From Allobosea sp035944375 (lineage in GTDB: Bacteria; Pseudomonadota; Alphaproteobacteria; Rhizobiales; Beijerinckiaceae), in the NCBI RefSeq assembly GCF_035944375.1, contig NZ_DASZBE010000016.1: a stretch of DNA of 64,000 nucleotides. One strand, written 5' to 3'. Below are positions 25,526 to 34,434 of the stretch, one piece after another. Positions within the stretch are counted from its first letter, which is position 1, and each line of letters opens with the position of its first letter. The notes beneath the pieces were generated by a model. It worked only from the letters and a program-made list of their open reading frames with translations. It was not told the DNA's origin and searched no databases. Made by a program: the position numbers and the translations under genes.

Positions 25526-26491
25526 TCAGTTGGTGACGGCGAAGCGACGGTCGAGCAGGTCGTCGACCACGGCCTTCACATCGGTCTTGGCGGGCACGAC
25601 GCCGGCTTCCTGCAGCGCGAGGCCGGCCGCGATGATCGTGTCGGCCTGGGCCTGCCCGATCGTGGAATGCGTGAGTTCGGTCCGGGTGAGCTGCCGCTCG
25701 ATGACGGCGTCCGACAGCTTGGTGTAGGCGACCAGCGTCTTCTTCAGCGCGGCCGGGTTGGCGAGTGCATAGGCCCGCGCCTCCTCATAGGCCGCCAGAA
25801 CCTTGCGGACGAGCGCCGGATTGTCCCTGGCGAAGGCCTCGCGGACGTTGAGCACGCCCCAGGTGTTGTCGGCGGCCTTGCGGTGGAACAGCTTCGCGCC
25901 GCTCTCGACTTCGGCTGCGGCCATCAGCGGGTCGAGACCAGCCCAGGCGTCGACGTCGCCGCGCTCAAGCGCGAGGCGCCCGTCGGCATGTTGCAGGAGG
26001 ACGAGCCTGACGTCCTTCTCGGTCAGCTTGGCCTCGGCCAGCGCCCGGACGAGGAAGATGTGCGGGTCGGTGCCGCGGGTGACAGCGACGCGCTTGCCCT
26101 TGAGGTCGGCGACCTTGGTGATCTCGCTCTTGGCGCCGGTGACCAGCGCCGTCCATTCCGGCCGCGAATAGACATAGATCGTCTTGATCGGGTTGCCGTT
26201 GATCTTGCCGATCAGCGCGGCGGCGCCGGCCGTCGAGCCGAAGTCGAGCGAGCCCGCATTGAGGAACTCCAGCGCCTTGTTGGACCCGGCTGACTGGACC
26301 CAGCGCACGGTGATGCCGTCCGCCGCCAGCGCCTTCTCAAGAATGCCGCTGTCCTTCAGGACGAGGCTGACCGGATTATAGGTGGCGAAGTCGACGCGGA
26401 TTTCCTTGGGCGCCTGGGCGAAGGCCTGTCCGGCGGACAGAACGAGCGAGGCGGCGAGGCCGGCCAGGGCGAAGCGGCGGGAGATGGTCAT
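25526..26491 (-). CDS. ssuA: Aliphatic sulfonate ABC transporter substrate-binding protein
   Basis: A 321-residue periplasmic binding protein of the SsuA/NMT1 type. The signal peptide is MTISRRFALAGLAASLVLSAGQAFA. Family features are the early VDFATYNPVSLVLKD, AGSLDFGSTAGAAAL, and LKGKRVAVTRGTDPHIFLVRAL. It captures the substrate for the permease and ATPase downstream. The upstream in-frame extension lacks signal-peptide character, so the ATG at this position was used. It is transcribed divergently from glnD. Confidence 0.9.
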   Translation of the reverse strand: MTISRRFALAGLAASLVLSAGQAFAQAPKEIRVDFATYNPVSLVLKDSGILEKALAADGITVRWVQSAGSNKALEFLNAGSLDFGSTAGAAALIGKINGNPIKTIYVYSRPEWTALVTGAKSEITKVADLKGKRVAVTRGTDPHIFLVRALAEAKLTEKDVRLVLLQHADGRLALERGDVDAWAGLDPLMAAAEVESGAKLFHRKAADNTWGVLNVREAFARDNPALVRKVLAAYEEARAYALANPAALKKTLVAYTKLSDAVIERQLTRTELTHSTIGQAQADTIIAAGLALQEAGVVPAKTDVKAVVDDLLDRRFAVTN

Positions 26492-26655
26492 TCGTGGTCC
26501 CTTTCGATGCGCGAAGGGACCGAGCGACAGGTTGGCGCCCATGCCCCACGCTTTAGCTGCACTTGTTTCGCGCCCGCAAGCTGGTGGCTCAAATCGGCGC
26601 GTATCCGCCTTGTAGGTCCATTCGTTCTGTATGTCAAACAGAGCGCTCAGAAATG

Positions 26656-26684
26656 TTGAATTTCTTTTTTCACATGTATTATCT
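26656..26684 (+). promoter_or_regulatory. Candidate promoter upstream of glnD
   Basis: In an AT-rich island unlike its surroundings, ttgaat and ttatct are spaced by 17 bp, matching a sigma-70 -35 and a weak -10. It would give a leader of about 85 bases before glnD. The element is a sequence reading only. Confidence 0.3.
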
Positions 26685-26776
26685 GTTTAATTAAACCGCT
26701 TTGCGAATCCCCCTCGCATGCTAACCAGCCTGCTCGGCCTGCGGGCCGGCCATCACAGCAAGCGGGGTCAGGGCTG

Positions 26777-29587
26777 GTGTCATCCGTCGCCGATCAGCCG
26801 GTGCTCGAACTCAACGCCGTTCTCGCCAGCCCCCGCCGCGCCATGGTTGATCTGCTGGCGCGCGCAGCCGCCGCTCCTGCGGGCACCGCGCGGCCCCTGC
26901 TCGTCACGGCACTCCGGGGCGTCCTCGACCAGGGCCTCGATTCCGCGCGGGATCTGCTGCAGCGTCCCCGCCATGGCCTGGTCTGTGCCCAGCATCTGTC
27001 CGCTGTGATGGACGGGATCGTCGGCTGCCTGCATGTAGCCGCGACCGAGCTGTTCTATCCGGCGCTCAACCCGTCCCAGTCGGAGCGCATCGCCGTCGTC
27101 GCCGTCGGCGGCTACGGGCGCGGCACGCTGGCGCCGGGGTCGGATGTCGACCTGTTGTTCCTGTTTCCGCACAAGCAGACCGCCTGGGGCGAGAGCGTGG
27201 TCGAGGCGATGCTCTATCCGCTCTGGGACCTGAAGCTGAAGGTCGGCCATTCGGTCCGCTCGATCGACGAATGCGTGCGCGAGGCGCGCGCCGACATGAC
27301 GATCCGCACCGCGATGCTGGAGGCGCGCTTCGTGGCCGGCGACGTGCTGCTGTTTCACGACATGGTGCGCCGCTACGGCGCGGAGGTGGTGGACGGGACG
27401 GCACCCGCCTTCACGGAGGCCAAGCTGCAGGAACGCGAAACCCGGGTCCGCCGCGCCGGAACCTCGCGCTACCTCGTCGAGCCCAACGTCAAGGACGGCA
27501 AGGGAGGCCTGCGCGATCTCAACACGCTGTTCTGGATCGCCAAATACGCCTACCGCGTCAATGACGTGCGCGAACTGGTGGCGGCCGGGCTGTTCGACCG
27601 CAAGGAACTGCTGATGTTCCAGCGCTCGGAGGAGTTCCTCTGGCGCGTGCGATGCTGGCTGCATTTCATCACCGGCCGGGCCGAGGAGCGGCTGTCCTTC
27701 GATCTCCAGCGCCAGGTCGCGGCGGCGATCGGCTACGCCGGCCGCAGCGGTCAGGCGCCGGTCGAGCGCTTCATGAAGGCGTATTTCCTGGTCGCCAAGG
27801 ATGTCGGCGACCTGACCGCGATCGTGTGCGCTGCGCTCGAAGCGCGCCAGCAGAAGCCGCGCGCTTCGCTCTCGCGCCTGCTGGGCTCCTTCGCCAAGCG
27901 CAAGCGGGTGCGCGCGCTCGGCCATCCCGACTTCACGCTGAAGAGTCAGCGGCTCAACGTCGTCGATCCCGACGCCTTCCGGCGCGACCCGGTCAATCTG
28001 CTGCGGCTCTACGAGATCGCCAGCCGCGACGATCTGGCGATCCATCCCGATGCCAGCCGGCTGGTGACGCAGTCGCTGCGGCTGGTGACGCCGCAATTGC
28101 GCAACGACCCCGACGCCAACCGCATCTTCCTGGAGATCCTGACGGCCCGCCGCTCGCCCGAGGCTGTGCTGCGGCGGATGAACGAGTCCGGACTGCTCGG
28201 CAAGTTCGTGCCGGATTTCGGACGCGTCGTCGCGATGATGCAGTTCAACATGTATCATCACTATACGGTCGACGAGCATCTGATCCGCAGCATCGGCGTC
28301 CTCGCCGAGATCGATGCGGGCGTGCTCGAATCCGAGCATCCCCTCGCCAACGGCATCATGCCGACGATCACCAACCGGCGGGCGCTCTATGTCGCCCTGT
28401 TCCTGCACGACGTCGCCAAGGGACGCATCGAGGACCATTCGGTGGCCGGAGCGCGCATCGCCCGCAAGCTCGGACCGCGGCTGGGCCTGACCGAGGGCCA
28501 GACCGAGACGGCCGCCTGGCTCGTCGAGCACCATCTCGACATGTCGACGGTGGCGCAGAGCCGCGATCTCGGCGACCCCAAGACGATCGAGAGCTTCGCC
28601 GCGACGGTGCAGACGCTGGAGCGGCTGAAGCTGCTGCTCGTCCTGACGGTGGCCGACATCAAGGCCGTCGGCCCCGGCGTCTGGAACGGCTGGAAGGGCC
28701 AACTCCTGCGCACGCTCTATTACGAGACCGAGATCATGCTCGCCGGCGGGCATTCCGCGATCGAGCGCAAGGCGCGGGTCGAGAAGAAGCAGGACGCGCT
28801 GAAGGAGCGGCTCTCGGACTGGGACGATGCCGCGCGCGACGCCTATCTCGCCCGCCACTACCCGGCCTACTGGATCAAGACCGATGTCGGGCGGCAGGAG
28901 AAACATGCCCGCTTCATGGCCCGCGCCGAGGCCGAGGGGCGCACCACGGCGACCTTGGTCGAGACCGACCAGTTCCGCGGCGTGACCGAGCTCACCATCC
29001 TGGCCCCCGACCATCCGCGGCTGCTCGCCATCGTCACCGGCGCCTGCGCGGCCTCGGGCGGCAATATCGTCGATGCGCAGATTTTCACCACCACCGACGG
29101 GCTGGTGCTCGACACGATCTCGGTCTCGCGCGCCTTCGACCGCGACGACGACGAGTTGCGCCGGGCAGAGCGGATCGCGGCGGCGATCGAGCGGGCGCTG
29201 AAGGGCGAGATCAAGATCGCCGATCTCGTCGCGCAGCGCCGGGCCCCGCCGCCCCGCGGCCAGACCTTCCAGGTGCCGCCGGAGGTGATCATCGACAATG
29301 TGCTCTCGGCCCGGCACACGGTTCTGGAGATCGCGGGCCTCGACCGACCGGGCCTGCTCTACGACCTGACCACCGCGATCGGAAAGCTCAACCTCAACAT
29401 CGCCTCCGCCCATATCGCGACCTTCGGCGAGAAGGCGGTCGACGTGTTCTATGTCACCGACCTGACCAATGCGAAGATCGTCTCCACCGCCCGGCAGCTC
29501 ACCATCCGCAAGGCGCTGCTGGACGTGTTCGGCCCCGAGGCGGAGAAGACGCCTGCCGCAAGGGTGCGGGCGACCGCCCGTGCTTGA
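26777..29587 (+). CDS. glnD: [Protein-PII] uridylyltransferase/uridylyl-removing enzyme GlnD
   Basis: A 936-residue bifunctional nitrogen sensor. The nucleotidyltransferase motif GGYGRGTLAPGSDVDLL is at residues 111-127. The HD hydrolase domain (LFLHDVAKGRIEDHS) is near residues 540-550. Two ACT domains that bind glutamine lie near 737 (LTILAPDHPRLLAIV) and 848 (LEIAGLDRPGLLYDL). It uridylylates PII proteins at low glutamine and reverses this at high glutamine. The GTG start yields the usual N terminus. grpE follows on the same strand. Confidence 0.96.
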   Translation: MSSVADQPVLELNAVLASPRRAMVDLLARAAAAPAGTARPLLVTALRGVLDQGLDSARDLLQRPRHGLVCAQHLSAVMDGIVGCLHVAATELFYPALNPSQSERIAVVAVGGYGRGTLAPGSDVDLLFLFPHKQTAWGESVVEAMLYPLWDLKLKVGHSVRSIDECVREARADMTIRTAMLEARFVAGDVLLFHDMVRRYGAEVVDGTAPAFTEAKLQERETRVRRAGTSRYLVEPNVKDGKGGLRDLNTLFWIAKYAYRVNDVRELVAAGLFDRKELLMFQRSEEFLWRVRCWLHFITGRAEERLSFDLQRQVAAAIGYAGRSGQAPVERFMKAYFLVAKDVGDLTAIVCAALEARQQKPRASLSRLLGSFAKRKRVRALGHPDFTLKSQRLNVVDPDAFRRDPVNLLRLYEIASRDDLAIHPDASRLVTQSLRLVTPQLRNDPDANRIFLEILTARRSPEAVLRRMNESGLLGKFVPDFGRVVAMMQFNMYHHYTVDEHLIRSIGVLAEIDAGVLESEHPLANGIMPTITNRRALYVALFLHDVAKGRIEDHSVAGARIARKLGPRLGLTEGQTETAAWLVEHHLDMSTVAQSRDLGDPKTIESFAATVQTLERLKLLLVLTVADIKAVGPGVWNGWKGQLLRTLYYETEIMLAGGHSAIERKARVEKKQDALKERLSDWDDAARDAYLARHYPAYWIKTDVGRQEKHARFMARAEAEGRTTATLVETDQFRGVTELTILAPDHPRLLAIVTGACAASGGNIVDAQIFTTTDGLVLDTISVSRAFDRDDDELRRAERIAAAIERALKGEIKIADLVAQRRAPPPRGQTFQVPPEVIIDNVLSARHTVLEIAGLDRPGLLYDLTTAIGKLNLNIASAHIATFGEKAVDVFYVTDLTNAKIVSTARQLTIRKALLDVFGPEAEKTPAARVRATARA

Positions 29588-29679
29588 TTTAAGCGCCGAC
29601 AAGCCCGATATCGGCCACGAACGCCGCCGGCACGCGCCTTCCCGCCGGCGGCCATGATTTGCGAGAGTTGGATCACGCC

Positions 29680-30282
29680 ATGACGCAGAACCCTGCGACG
29701 GACAACCCGAACGCCGAGCCGATCGAAGAGGCGAAGCCGCAGACGCCGGAAGAGATCATCCAGGCGAACTTCGCGAAGATCGAGGCCGAGCGCGACGACC
29801 TCAAGGACAAGCTGCTGCGCACGCTGGCCGACATGGAGAACCTGCGCCGCCGCACCGAGCGCGAGATCGCCGACGCCAAGGCCTATGCCGTGACGAGCTT
29901 CGCCCGCGACATGCTGGGCGCGGCCGACAATCTGCGGCGAGCCCAGGAAAGCCTCCCAGACGCGGCGCGTTCCACGGAAGAGCCGGCGCTCAAGGCGCTG
30001 ATCGAGGGTGTCGACCTGACCGAGCGCGACCTGCTCAAGACGCTGGAACGCCATGGCGTGCGCAAGATCGAGCCGCTGGGCGAGAAGTTCGACCCCAACA
30101 TGCACCAGGCGATGTTCGAGGCCCCCGATGCCGAGGTCGCCAAGGGGCTCGTCTCCAAGGTGGTGCAGTCCGGCTACAAGATCGGCGAGCGCGTGCTGCG
30201 ACCGGCGCTGGTGGGAGTGTCAGCCGGCGCGCCGAAGCCGCAGGCGGCCGAGGGCGGCGACACCACTCCGACCGCCCACTGA
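29680..30282 (+). CDS. grpE: Nucleotide exchange factor GrpE
   Basis: A 200-residue GrpE, which releases ADP from DnaK. The N-terminal coiled coil (EEIIQANFAKIEAERDDLKDKLLRTLADMENLRRR) is followed by the beta-wing domain with GVRKIEPLGEKFDPNMHQAMFE and VSKVVQSGYKIGERVLRPALV, the family signature. dnaK and hrcA are not in this window. The ATG at MTQNPATDNPN was preferred to an upstream one because it gives the usual acidic, flexible N terminus. Confidence 0.95.
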   Translation: MTQNPATDNPNAEPIEEAKPQTPEEIIQANFAKIEAERDDLKDKLLRTLADMENLRRRTEREIADAKAYAVTSFARDMLGAADNLRRAQESLPDAARSTEEPALKALIEGVDLTERDLLKTLERHGVRKIEPLGEKFDPNMHQAMFEAPDAEVAKGLVSKVVQSGYKIGERVLRPALVGVSAGAPKPQAAEGGDTTPTAH

Positions 30283-30286
30283 CCCC

Positions 30287-30910
30287 GTGATCGAGGCCGT
30301 CGGCGTCGCCGTCTTCGCGTTGACCGGCGCCCTCGTCGCCGCCCGCAAGGGCATGGACCCGTTCGGCTTCATCCTGCTCGCCACCGTCACGGGCGTCGGC
30401 GGGGGCACGCTGCGCGACCTGCTGCTGGGCCGGCCCGTCGCCTGGGTCGAGGCGCCGCTGAGCGTCATCCTCTGCACCGCCGTCGCGCTCGCGGCCTGGG
30501 CCATCGCCTATCTCCGGCCCGGTCGCATGGATGACTGGAGCGCCAAGCGGCTGCTGATCTGGTCCGACGCCGCCGGGCTCGCCCTCTTCGCCGTCTCAGG
30601 CACGCAGAAGGCGCTGGCGGCGGGCGTGCCGCCACTCTCGGCCGTGGCGCTCGGGGCGGTCACCGCCTCCTTCGGCGGAATCCTGCGCGACATTCTGGCG
30701 GGCGACCGCGCCATGGTGCTGTGGAGCCGGGATTTCTATGTCACCGCCGCCGCAGCGGGCGCCGGTGCCACCGCATTGCTGACGACGCTGGGCTTCAGCG
30801 CCCCCGTCGTCATGCTCGGCGGGTTGGCCGCGGGATTCGGCCTGCGGGCCGGCTCGATCCTGCTGGGCTGGTCGTTTCCGAACCTGCCGGGATCGGACGC
30901 CTCGCGCTGA
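30287..30910 (+). CDS. TRIC/UPF0126-family membrane channel protein
   Basis: A 207-residue polytopic protein with seven likely membrane segments and the duplicated UPF0126 motif: GVGGGTLRDLLLG in the first half and ASFGGILRDILAG in the second. Prokaryotic TRIC homologues are trimeric cation channels. The GTG start, four bases after the grpE stop, gives the family N terminus (MIEAVGVAVFALTGALVAARKGMDPFG). It is probably co-transcribed with grpE. Confidence 0.88.
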   Translation: MIEAVGVAVFALTGALVAARKGMDPFGFILLATVTGVGGGTLRDLLLGRPVAWVEAPLSVILCTAVALAAWAIAYLRPGRMDDWSAKRLLIWSDAAGLALFAVSGTQKALAAGVPPLSAVALGAVTASFGGILRDILAGDRAMVLWSRDFYVTAAAAGAGATALLTTLGFSAPVVMLGGLAAGFGLRAGSILLGWSFPNLPGSDASR

Positions 30911-30919
30911 GGTCCGCCC

Positions 30920-31543
30920 TCAGGCCGGTGGCTTCGTCACGCGGCGCAGCGTCAGGTTGATGCGCCCACCCTGCGGCAGCAGGGCCGAAGAGCCGGCGAG
31001 GATGCGGTCGATGCCGTGATAGGCCAGCCGCGCTTCGCCGCCGAACAGCAGCGCATCGCCCGAGGCCAGCTTCAGCGAGACCGTCTTGCCGCCGCGCTGC
31101 GAGCCGCCGATGCGGAAGACCGCCGTGTCCCCGAGCGAGAGCGACAGCACGGGGGCGTCGAAATCCTGCTCGTCGCGGTCCTGGTGCAGGCCCATCCGCG
31201 CGTCGGCCGCATAGAAATTGACGAGGCAGGCCTCGGGCTCGTGCGGATAGCCGGCCAGTTCGCGCCAGGCCTGCGTCAGGACGTCAGGCATTGGCGGCCA
31301 GGGCTCGCCGGTCACGGGATGGAGCGGCTGGTAGCGATAGCCCGTCTCGTCCGAGACCCAGCCGAGCGCGCCGCAATTCGTCATGCGGACCGAGAAGGGC
31401 TTGCCGGTCTTCGGCATGCGCGGCTGGAAGAAGGGTGCCTGCACAGCGACCGCTCGCAGATCCGCCACAAGCGCAGCCTGCGCCTCCGCCCCGAGATAGC
31501 CGGGCCAGTGGACGACGCCCGGCGCGACGACGAGGCGCGTCAT
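30920..31543 (-). CDS. alkB: Alkylated DNA repair dioxygenase AlkB
   Basis: A 207-residue Fe(II)/2-oxoglutarate dioxygenase that removes alkyl groups from DNA or RNA bases by oxidation. The iron ligands are H120 and D122 in GLHQDRDE and the later histidine in RLAYHGIDRI. The 2-oxoglutarate arginine is in the C-terminal RINLTLRRV. CLVNFYAADARMG before the HxD motif is typical of the bacterial family. It converges with the TRIC gene and lies 12 bp upstream of dapB on the same strand. Confidence 0.93.
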   Translation of the reverse strand: MTRLVVAPGVVHWPGYLGAEAQAALVADLRAVAVQAPFFQPRMPKTGKPFSVRMTNCGALGWVSDETGYRYQPLHPVTGEPWPPMPDVLTQAWRELAGYPHEPEACLVNFYAADARMGLHQDRDEQDFDAPVLSLSLGDTAVFRIGGSQRGGKTVSLKLASGDALLFGGEARLAYHGIDRILAGSSALLPQGGRINLTLRRVTKPPA

Positions 31544-31555
31544 CGCAGCCGCCCC

Positions 31556-32371
31556 TCAGAGACCGTCGAGCCCGAGGACATCGGCCATGGAATAGAGGCC
31601 CGGCGCCCGCCCCCGGCTCCAGAGAGCGGCCTTGACGGCGCCCTGAGCGAACAGCCCCCGATCCTCCGCGACATGGGCGAGTTCGAGCCGCTCGCCCGTG
31701 CCCGCGAAGACGACCTTGTGGTCGCCGACCACGGTGCCGCCGCGCAGCGTCGCGAAGCCGATCGTGCCGGGCAAACGGGCACCGGTGTGGCCGTCGCGCA
31801 CGGCGACGCGCTGCTCTGCCAGATCAACCTCGCGACCGGCCGCCGCGGCCTCGCCGAGCAGCACCGCGGTGCCCGAGGGCGCATCGACCTTCATGCGGTG
31901 ATGCATCTCGACGATCTCGATGTCCCAATCCGTCCCCAGCGTCGCCGCGACCTTGCGCACCAGCGCGGCGAGCAGATTGACGCCCAGGCTCATATTGCCG
32001 GAGCGGACGATGGCGGTGTCGCGCGCGGCCTCACCGAGCTTGGCCAGATGCGAGGGCTCTAGCCCGGTGGTGCCGACGATGTGGGCGATGCGCGCCTGCG
32101 CCGCCAGCCCCGCGAAGGCCACGGTCGCCTCCGGCATGGTGAAATCGAGCACGCCATCGGCTGCGGCGAAAGCCGATTCCGCGTCGTCGGTGACCGGAAC
32201 GGCATTGGCGGAGAGGCCGGCGAGTAGGCCCGAATCCTGCCCGAGATGCGGCGAGCCGGGACGTTCGATCGCCGCCGAGAGAACGCAGCCCGGCGCATCG
32301 TGAACGGCGCGGATCAGCATCCGGCCCATGCGGCCAGCGGCCCCGACGACGACAAGTCGCATATCGGACAT
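31556..32371 (-). CDS. dapB: 4-hydroxy-tetrahydrodipicolinate reductase
   Basis: A 271-residue DapB. The Rossmann motif VVGAAGRMGRML is at the N terminus, and the catalytic motif EMHHRMKVDAPSGTA is near residue 160. It uses NAD(P)H to make tetrahydrodipicolinate in the lysine/DAP pathway, the same route served by dapE here. The start giving MSDMRLVVVGAAG is clear. A terminator for the upstream Tim44-domain gene precedes it. Confidence 0.95.
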   Translation of the reverse strand: MSDMRLVVVGAAGRMGRMLIRAVHDAPGCVLSAAIERPGSPHLGQDSGLLAGLSANAVPVTDDAESAFAAADGVLDFTMPEATVAFAGLAAQARIAHIVGTTGLEPSHLAKLGEAARDTAIVRSGNMSLGVNLLAALVRKVAATLGTDWDIEIVEMHHRMKVDAPSGTAVLLGEAAAAGREVDLAEQRVAVRDGHTGARLPGTIGFATLRGGTVVGDHKVVFAGTGERLELAHVAEDRGLFAQGAVKAALWSRGRAPGLYSMADVLGLDGL

Positions 32372-32486
32372 GGCTGTGGTCTCCAATAGGCGGGGATCGG
32401 TCGAACGGATGCGGGCGCCCTCCCCGGCGGCGTCGCGGGCCCGGCTATAGGACGGATCGGCCCGGCGCGACACCCGAATCCGCGCA

Positions 32487-32516
32487 ACGAAAAACGGCCG
32501 GGTCGCCCCGGCCGTT
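32487..32516 (-). terminator. Rho-independent terminator after the Tim44-domain gene
   Basis: On the minus strand a perfect 10 bp stem (aacggccggg / cccggccgtt, 4 nt loop) runs into tttttcgtt. It ends transcription of the Tim44-domain gene before dapB. Confidence 0.8.
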
Positions 32517-32539
32517 CTGAAGGATCGATGCGGAGCGCC

Positions 32540-33529
32540 TCAGGCGGCCGGCTGGATCGCCGAGAGCTTCCAGGCGCCGCCACGGGCGCGCACGAAGGTC
32601 CAGTACTCGGTGACCTCCTGCGGCACGCTGGCGTTGCCGTCGACGACCTTTCCGGTGGCGCGCTCGTAAAGCGCGTTGATCAGGCTGAAGCGCATCGAGA
32701 CCGTGGCGAACTCGTAGCCGTCCTCGCCCCAGGCCTCCGAGAGGTCGCCCTGCAGCAGCTTCACGTCCGAGACGCGATCGACCAGACCCTTGCGGCCATT
32801 GGCCGTGAGGTCGTCGTCGAAATAGCCGAACATTTCCGGCGTCACGCGATCACGCAGGCCCTTCTCGTCCTCGTTCGAATAGGCCTCGTTGATCTCCGAA
32901 AGCAGCCGTTCGAAGGCAGCGAAATCATCGCCCGAGAGCTCGACAGGCGTCGTGTGCGAAGCGGCAGCGGCAGCCGCCGTCGCAGCGCCCGCGCTGCCAG
33001 CCATGGCGCCCATGCGCGCGCCCGGCTGCGACATCGCGTCACGCGCCAGCGGCGCCCCGGCGGTCGCAAGCTGCGGCTCGGAGCGGCGGCGGAAGAAGCG
33101 CATCGCCAGCCAGATCGCACCGCCGATCAGGGCGATCTGCAGCAGGAAGCCGAGAATGCCGGCCAGCGAGGCGAGACCGCTGAAGAAGCCCGAGCCCGAG
33201 AGCAGGCCGAACAGGCCGGCGCCGAGCAGACCGGCGCCGACGCCCATCATCAGATTGCGCGCCATCGAGGGACGCGCGGCCTGGGCCGCAGCGGCTGCGC
33301 CCGCGGCCGGAGCGGCCTGGGTCGGCGACGGCGTCGCGCTGCGCTGGAAGGGCTGGGCGCCATTGGGCGCGGTGTTGGTGCGGGCCGGCGGCGCTTCGGT
33401 GCGCGAACCGCGGCTTCCGAAGCCGCCCTTGCCACCGGGCCTGGCCTCAGCCAGCACGGGCACGAGCAGCAGAGCACCAGCGAGTACGGCGACAACACGA
33501 CCACGACGGGCGAGCGAAATCAGAGACAT
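32540..33529 (-). CDS. Tim44-domain membrane protein
   Basis: A 329-residue protein. After a signal-like first helix (VVAVLAGALLLVPVLAEA) come a glycine/proline/alanine-rich linker, one or two hydrophobic segments (GVGAGLLGAGLFGLLSGSGFF and GILGFLLQIALIGGAIWLAMRFFRRR) and a C-terminal Tim44-like domain from about residue 200 (DFAAFERLLSEINEAYSNED to VTEYWTFVRARGGAWKLSAIQ). Bacterial Tim44-domain proteins are inner-membrane associated; their role is unclear. The linker is low-complexity alanine. A strong terminator follows. Confidence 0.85.
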   Translation of the reverse strand: MSLISLARRGRVVAVLAGALLLVPVLAEARPGGKGGFGSRGSRTEAPPARTNTAPNGAQPFQRSATPSPTQAAPAAGAAAAAQAARPSMARNLMMGVGAGLLGAGLFGLLSGSGFFSGLASLAGILGFLLQIALIGGAIWLAMRFFRRRSEPQLATAGAPLARDAMSQPGARMGAMAGSAGAATAAAAAASHTTPVELSGDDFAAFERLLSEINEAYSNEDEKGLRDRVTPEMFGYFDDDLTANGRKGLVDRVSDVKLLQGDLSEAWGEDGYEFATVSMRFSLINALYERATGKVVDGNASVPQEVTEYWTFVRARGGAWKLSAIQPAA

Positions 33530-33728
33530 GGTTCCTCCCGGAGCCCCCCTTGGGCTCTCTTCCGGGGAATATGGGGCATGCATTCGACTTCTGCAAGATC
33601 GCTGCAGGGCGCCTCTCTGCATTGCACAATAAAATGAAAATATAGCTCGCGCTGTGCCGGCGGGCAGTCTCGTGCTACACTGCAAGAAGCACGGATAGAT
33701 GCGACCTTTCGTTCCTCGGGGGCGAGAC

Positions 33729-34055
33729 ATGACCGGTATCCTTCGGGCAGCGCACGCCACAAGACGCAGTTACGCTGCCCTTCCGGCTTTGCTGTGGCGA
33801 CTATCGGCCGCAGCCGTAGTGCTCCCGTTCGTCGTCTCCCCAGTGGTCGCGGCCGAGCCCGCCCTTCCGCTGGACCCGCCGAGGAAGGCCCAGGCTCCCG
33901 AGCCGCTCTGCTTCTGCTGGAACGACGGTCGCAAGATCGCAGAGGGGAGTTCGTCCTGCATCCGCACCACCCAGGGACGGCGGATCGCTCATTGCGGCCG
34001 GGTGACGAACATCATGTCCTGGCAGATCACCGGGGCGCCGTGCCCGGAGAGCTGA
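33729..34055 (+). CDS. Hypothetical small secreted cysteine-rich protein
   Basis: A 108-residue protein. Residues ~20-42 are hydrophobic (LLWRLSAAAVVLPFVVSPVVAAEPA) and end at a plausible signal-peptidase site. The mature part carries cysteines in PLCFCWNDGRK, SSCIRTTQG, AHCGRV and APCPES. The density of cysteines in a periplasmic protein suggests disulfides. I cannot name it. The ATG used is preceded by gggggcgagac, a reasonable ribosome binding site. It converges on a shared terminator with a tiny gene on the other strand. Confidence 0.65.
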   Translation: MTGILRAAHATRRSYAALPALLWRLSAAAVVLPFVVSPVVAAEPALPLDPPRKAQAPEPLCFCWNDGRKIAEGSSSCIRTTQGRRIAHCGRVTNIMSWQITGAPCPES

Positions 34056-34130
34056 CCCCCGCCGATACCTGCTCCCGGGACCACCGTTCGACGAACGAAG
34101 CCCATCAATGAAAGCACCGCCATCAACGAA

Positions 34131-34161
34131 AACACCGCCGGGAATTCTTCCCGGCGGTGTT
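34131..34161. terminator. Strong bidirectional terminator hairpin
   Basis: A 14 bp stem (aacaccgccgggaa / ttcccggcggtgtt) with a 3 nt loop. On the minus strand it is followed by ttcgtt after the arm ending in tgtttt, a good terminator for the 27-codon gene; on the plus strand the T-run is short but it can also end the cysteine-rich gene. Confidence 0.75.
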
Positions 34162-34200
34162 TCTGGAACTCATGGTCGTAGCGACTCGAGACGGACGTCG

Positions 34201-34284
34201 TCAGAACGCTCCCAACACGATCAACATCATGAAAACGAAGGCCGCACCCATGACCAACCGGTCGAGACGAAGCGTGAGGCTCAT
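34201..34284 (-). CDS. 27-residue single-pass membrane protein
   Basis: A very short gene: ATG, 26 further codons, TGA. The peptide starts MSLTLRLDRLVMGAAF and continues as a hydrophobic helix ending LIVLGAF, so it has a short basic/amphipathic N terminus and one membrane span. Support for it being real: a near-perfect Shine-Dalgarno (aggaggg) 4-5 bases before the ATG, a strong terminator 40 bp after the stop, and a CtrA-type site about 100 bp upstream. Similar tiny proteins are, I believe, present in other Rhizobiales, but this needs a search. No function can be given. Confidence 0.7.
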   Translation of the reverse strand: MSLTLRLDRLVMGAAFVFMMLIVLGAF

Positions 34285-34386
34285 CACACCCTCCTGTGTC
34301 ATTGACCTGACACAAGGCTAGCAGAACTGGCGGCGGCCGCAAGGGGGCGAAACCGTGGCACGACCACGGCGGAGCCAAGAGTAGCG

Positions 34387-34401
34387 TTAAGCGCGTATTA
34401 A
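34387..34401 (-). promoter_or_regulatory. CtrA-type binding site
   Basis: ttaagcgcgtattaa matches the CtrA consensus TTAA-N7-TTAA exactly. CtrA is the cell-cycle and motility response regulator of alphaproteobacteria. The site lies 103 bp upstream of the 27-residue gene's start and just past the 3' end of the amidase gene, so the tiny gene is the likely target. Confidence 0.4.
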
Positions 34402-34434
34402 ATCATTGATTAGTCTTGGGGATGAAGGCGGCGA

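Noticed and set aside
26780..29602. A 940-codon open frame antisense to glnD
   Set aside because: Its translation lacks any recognisable domain and is rich in arginine, aspartate and histidine, as expected for the complement of a GC-rich gene. glnD explains the region completely.
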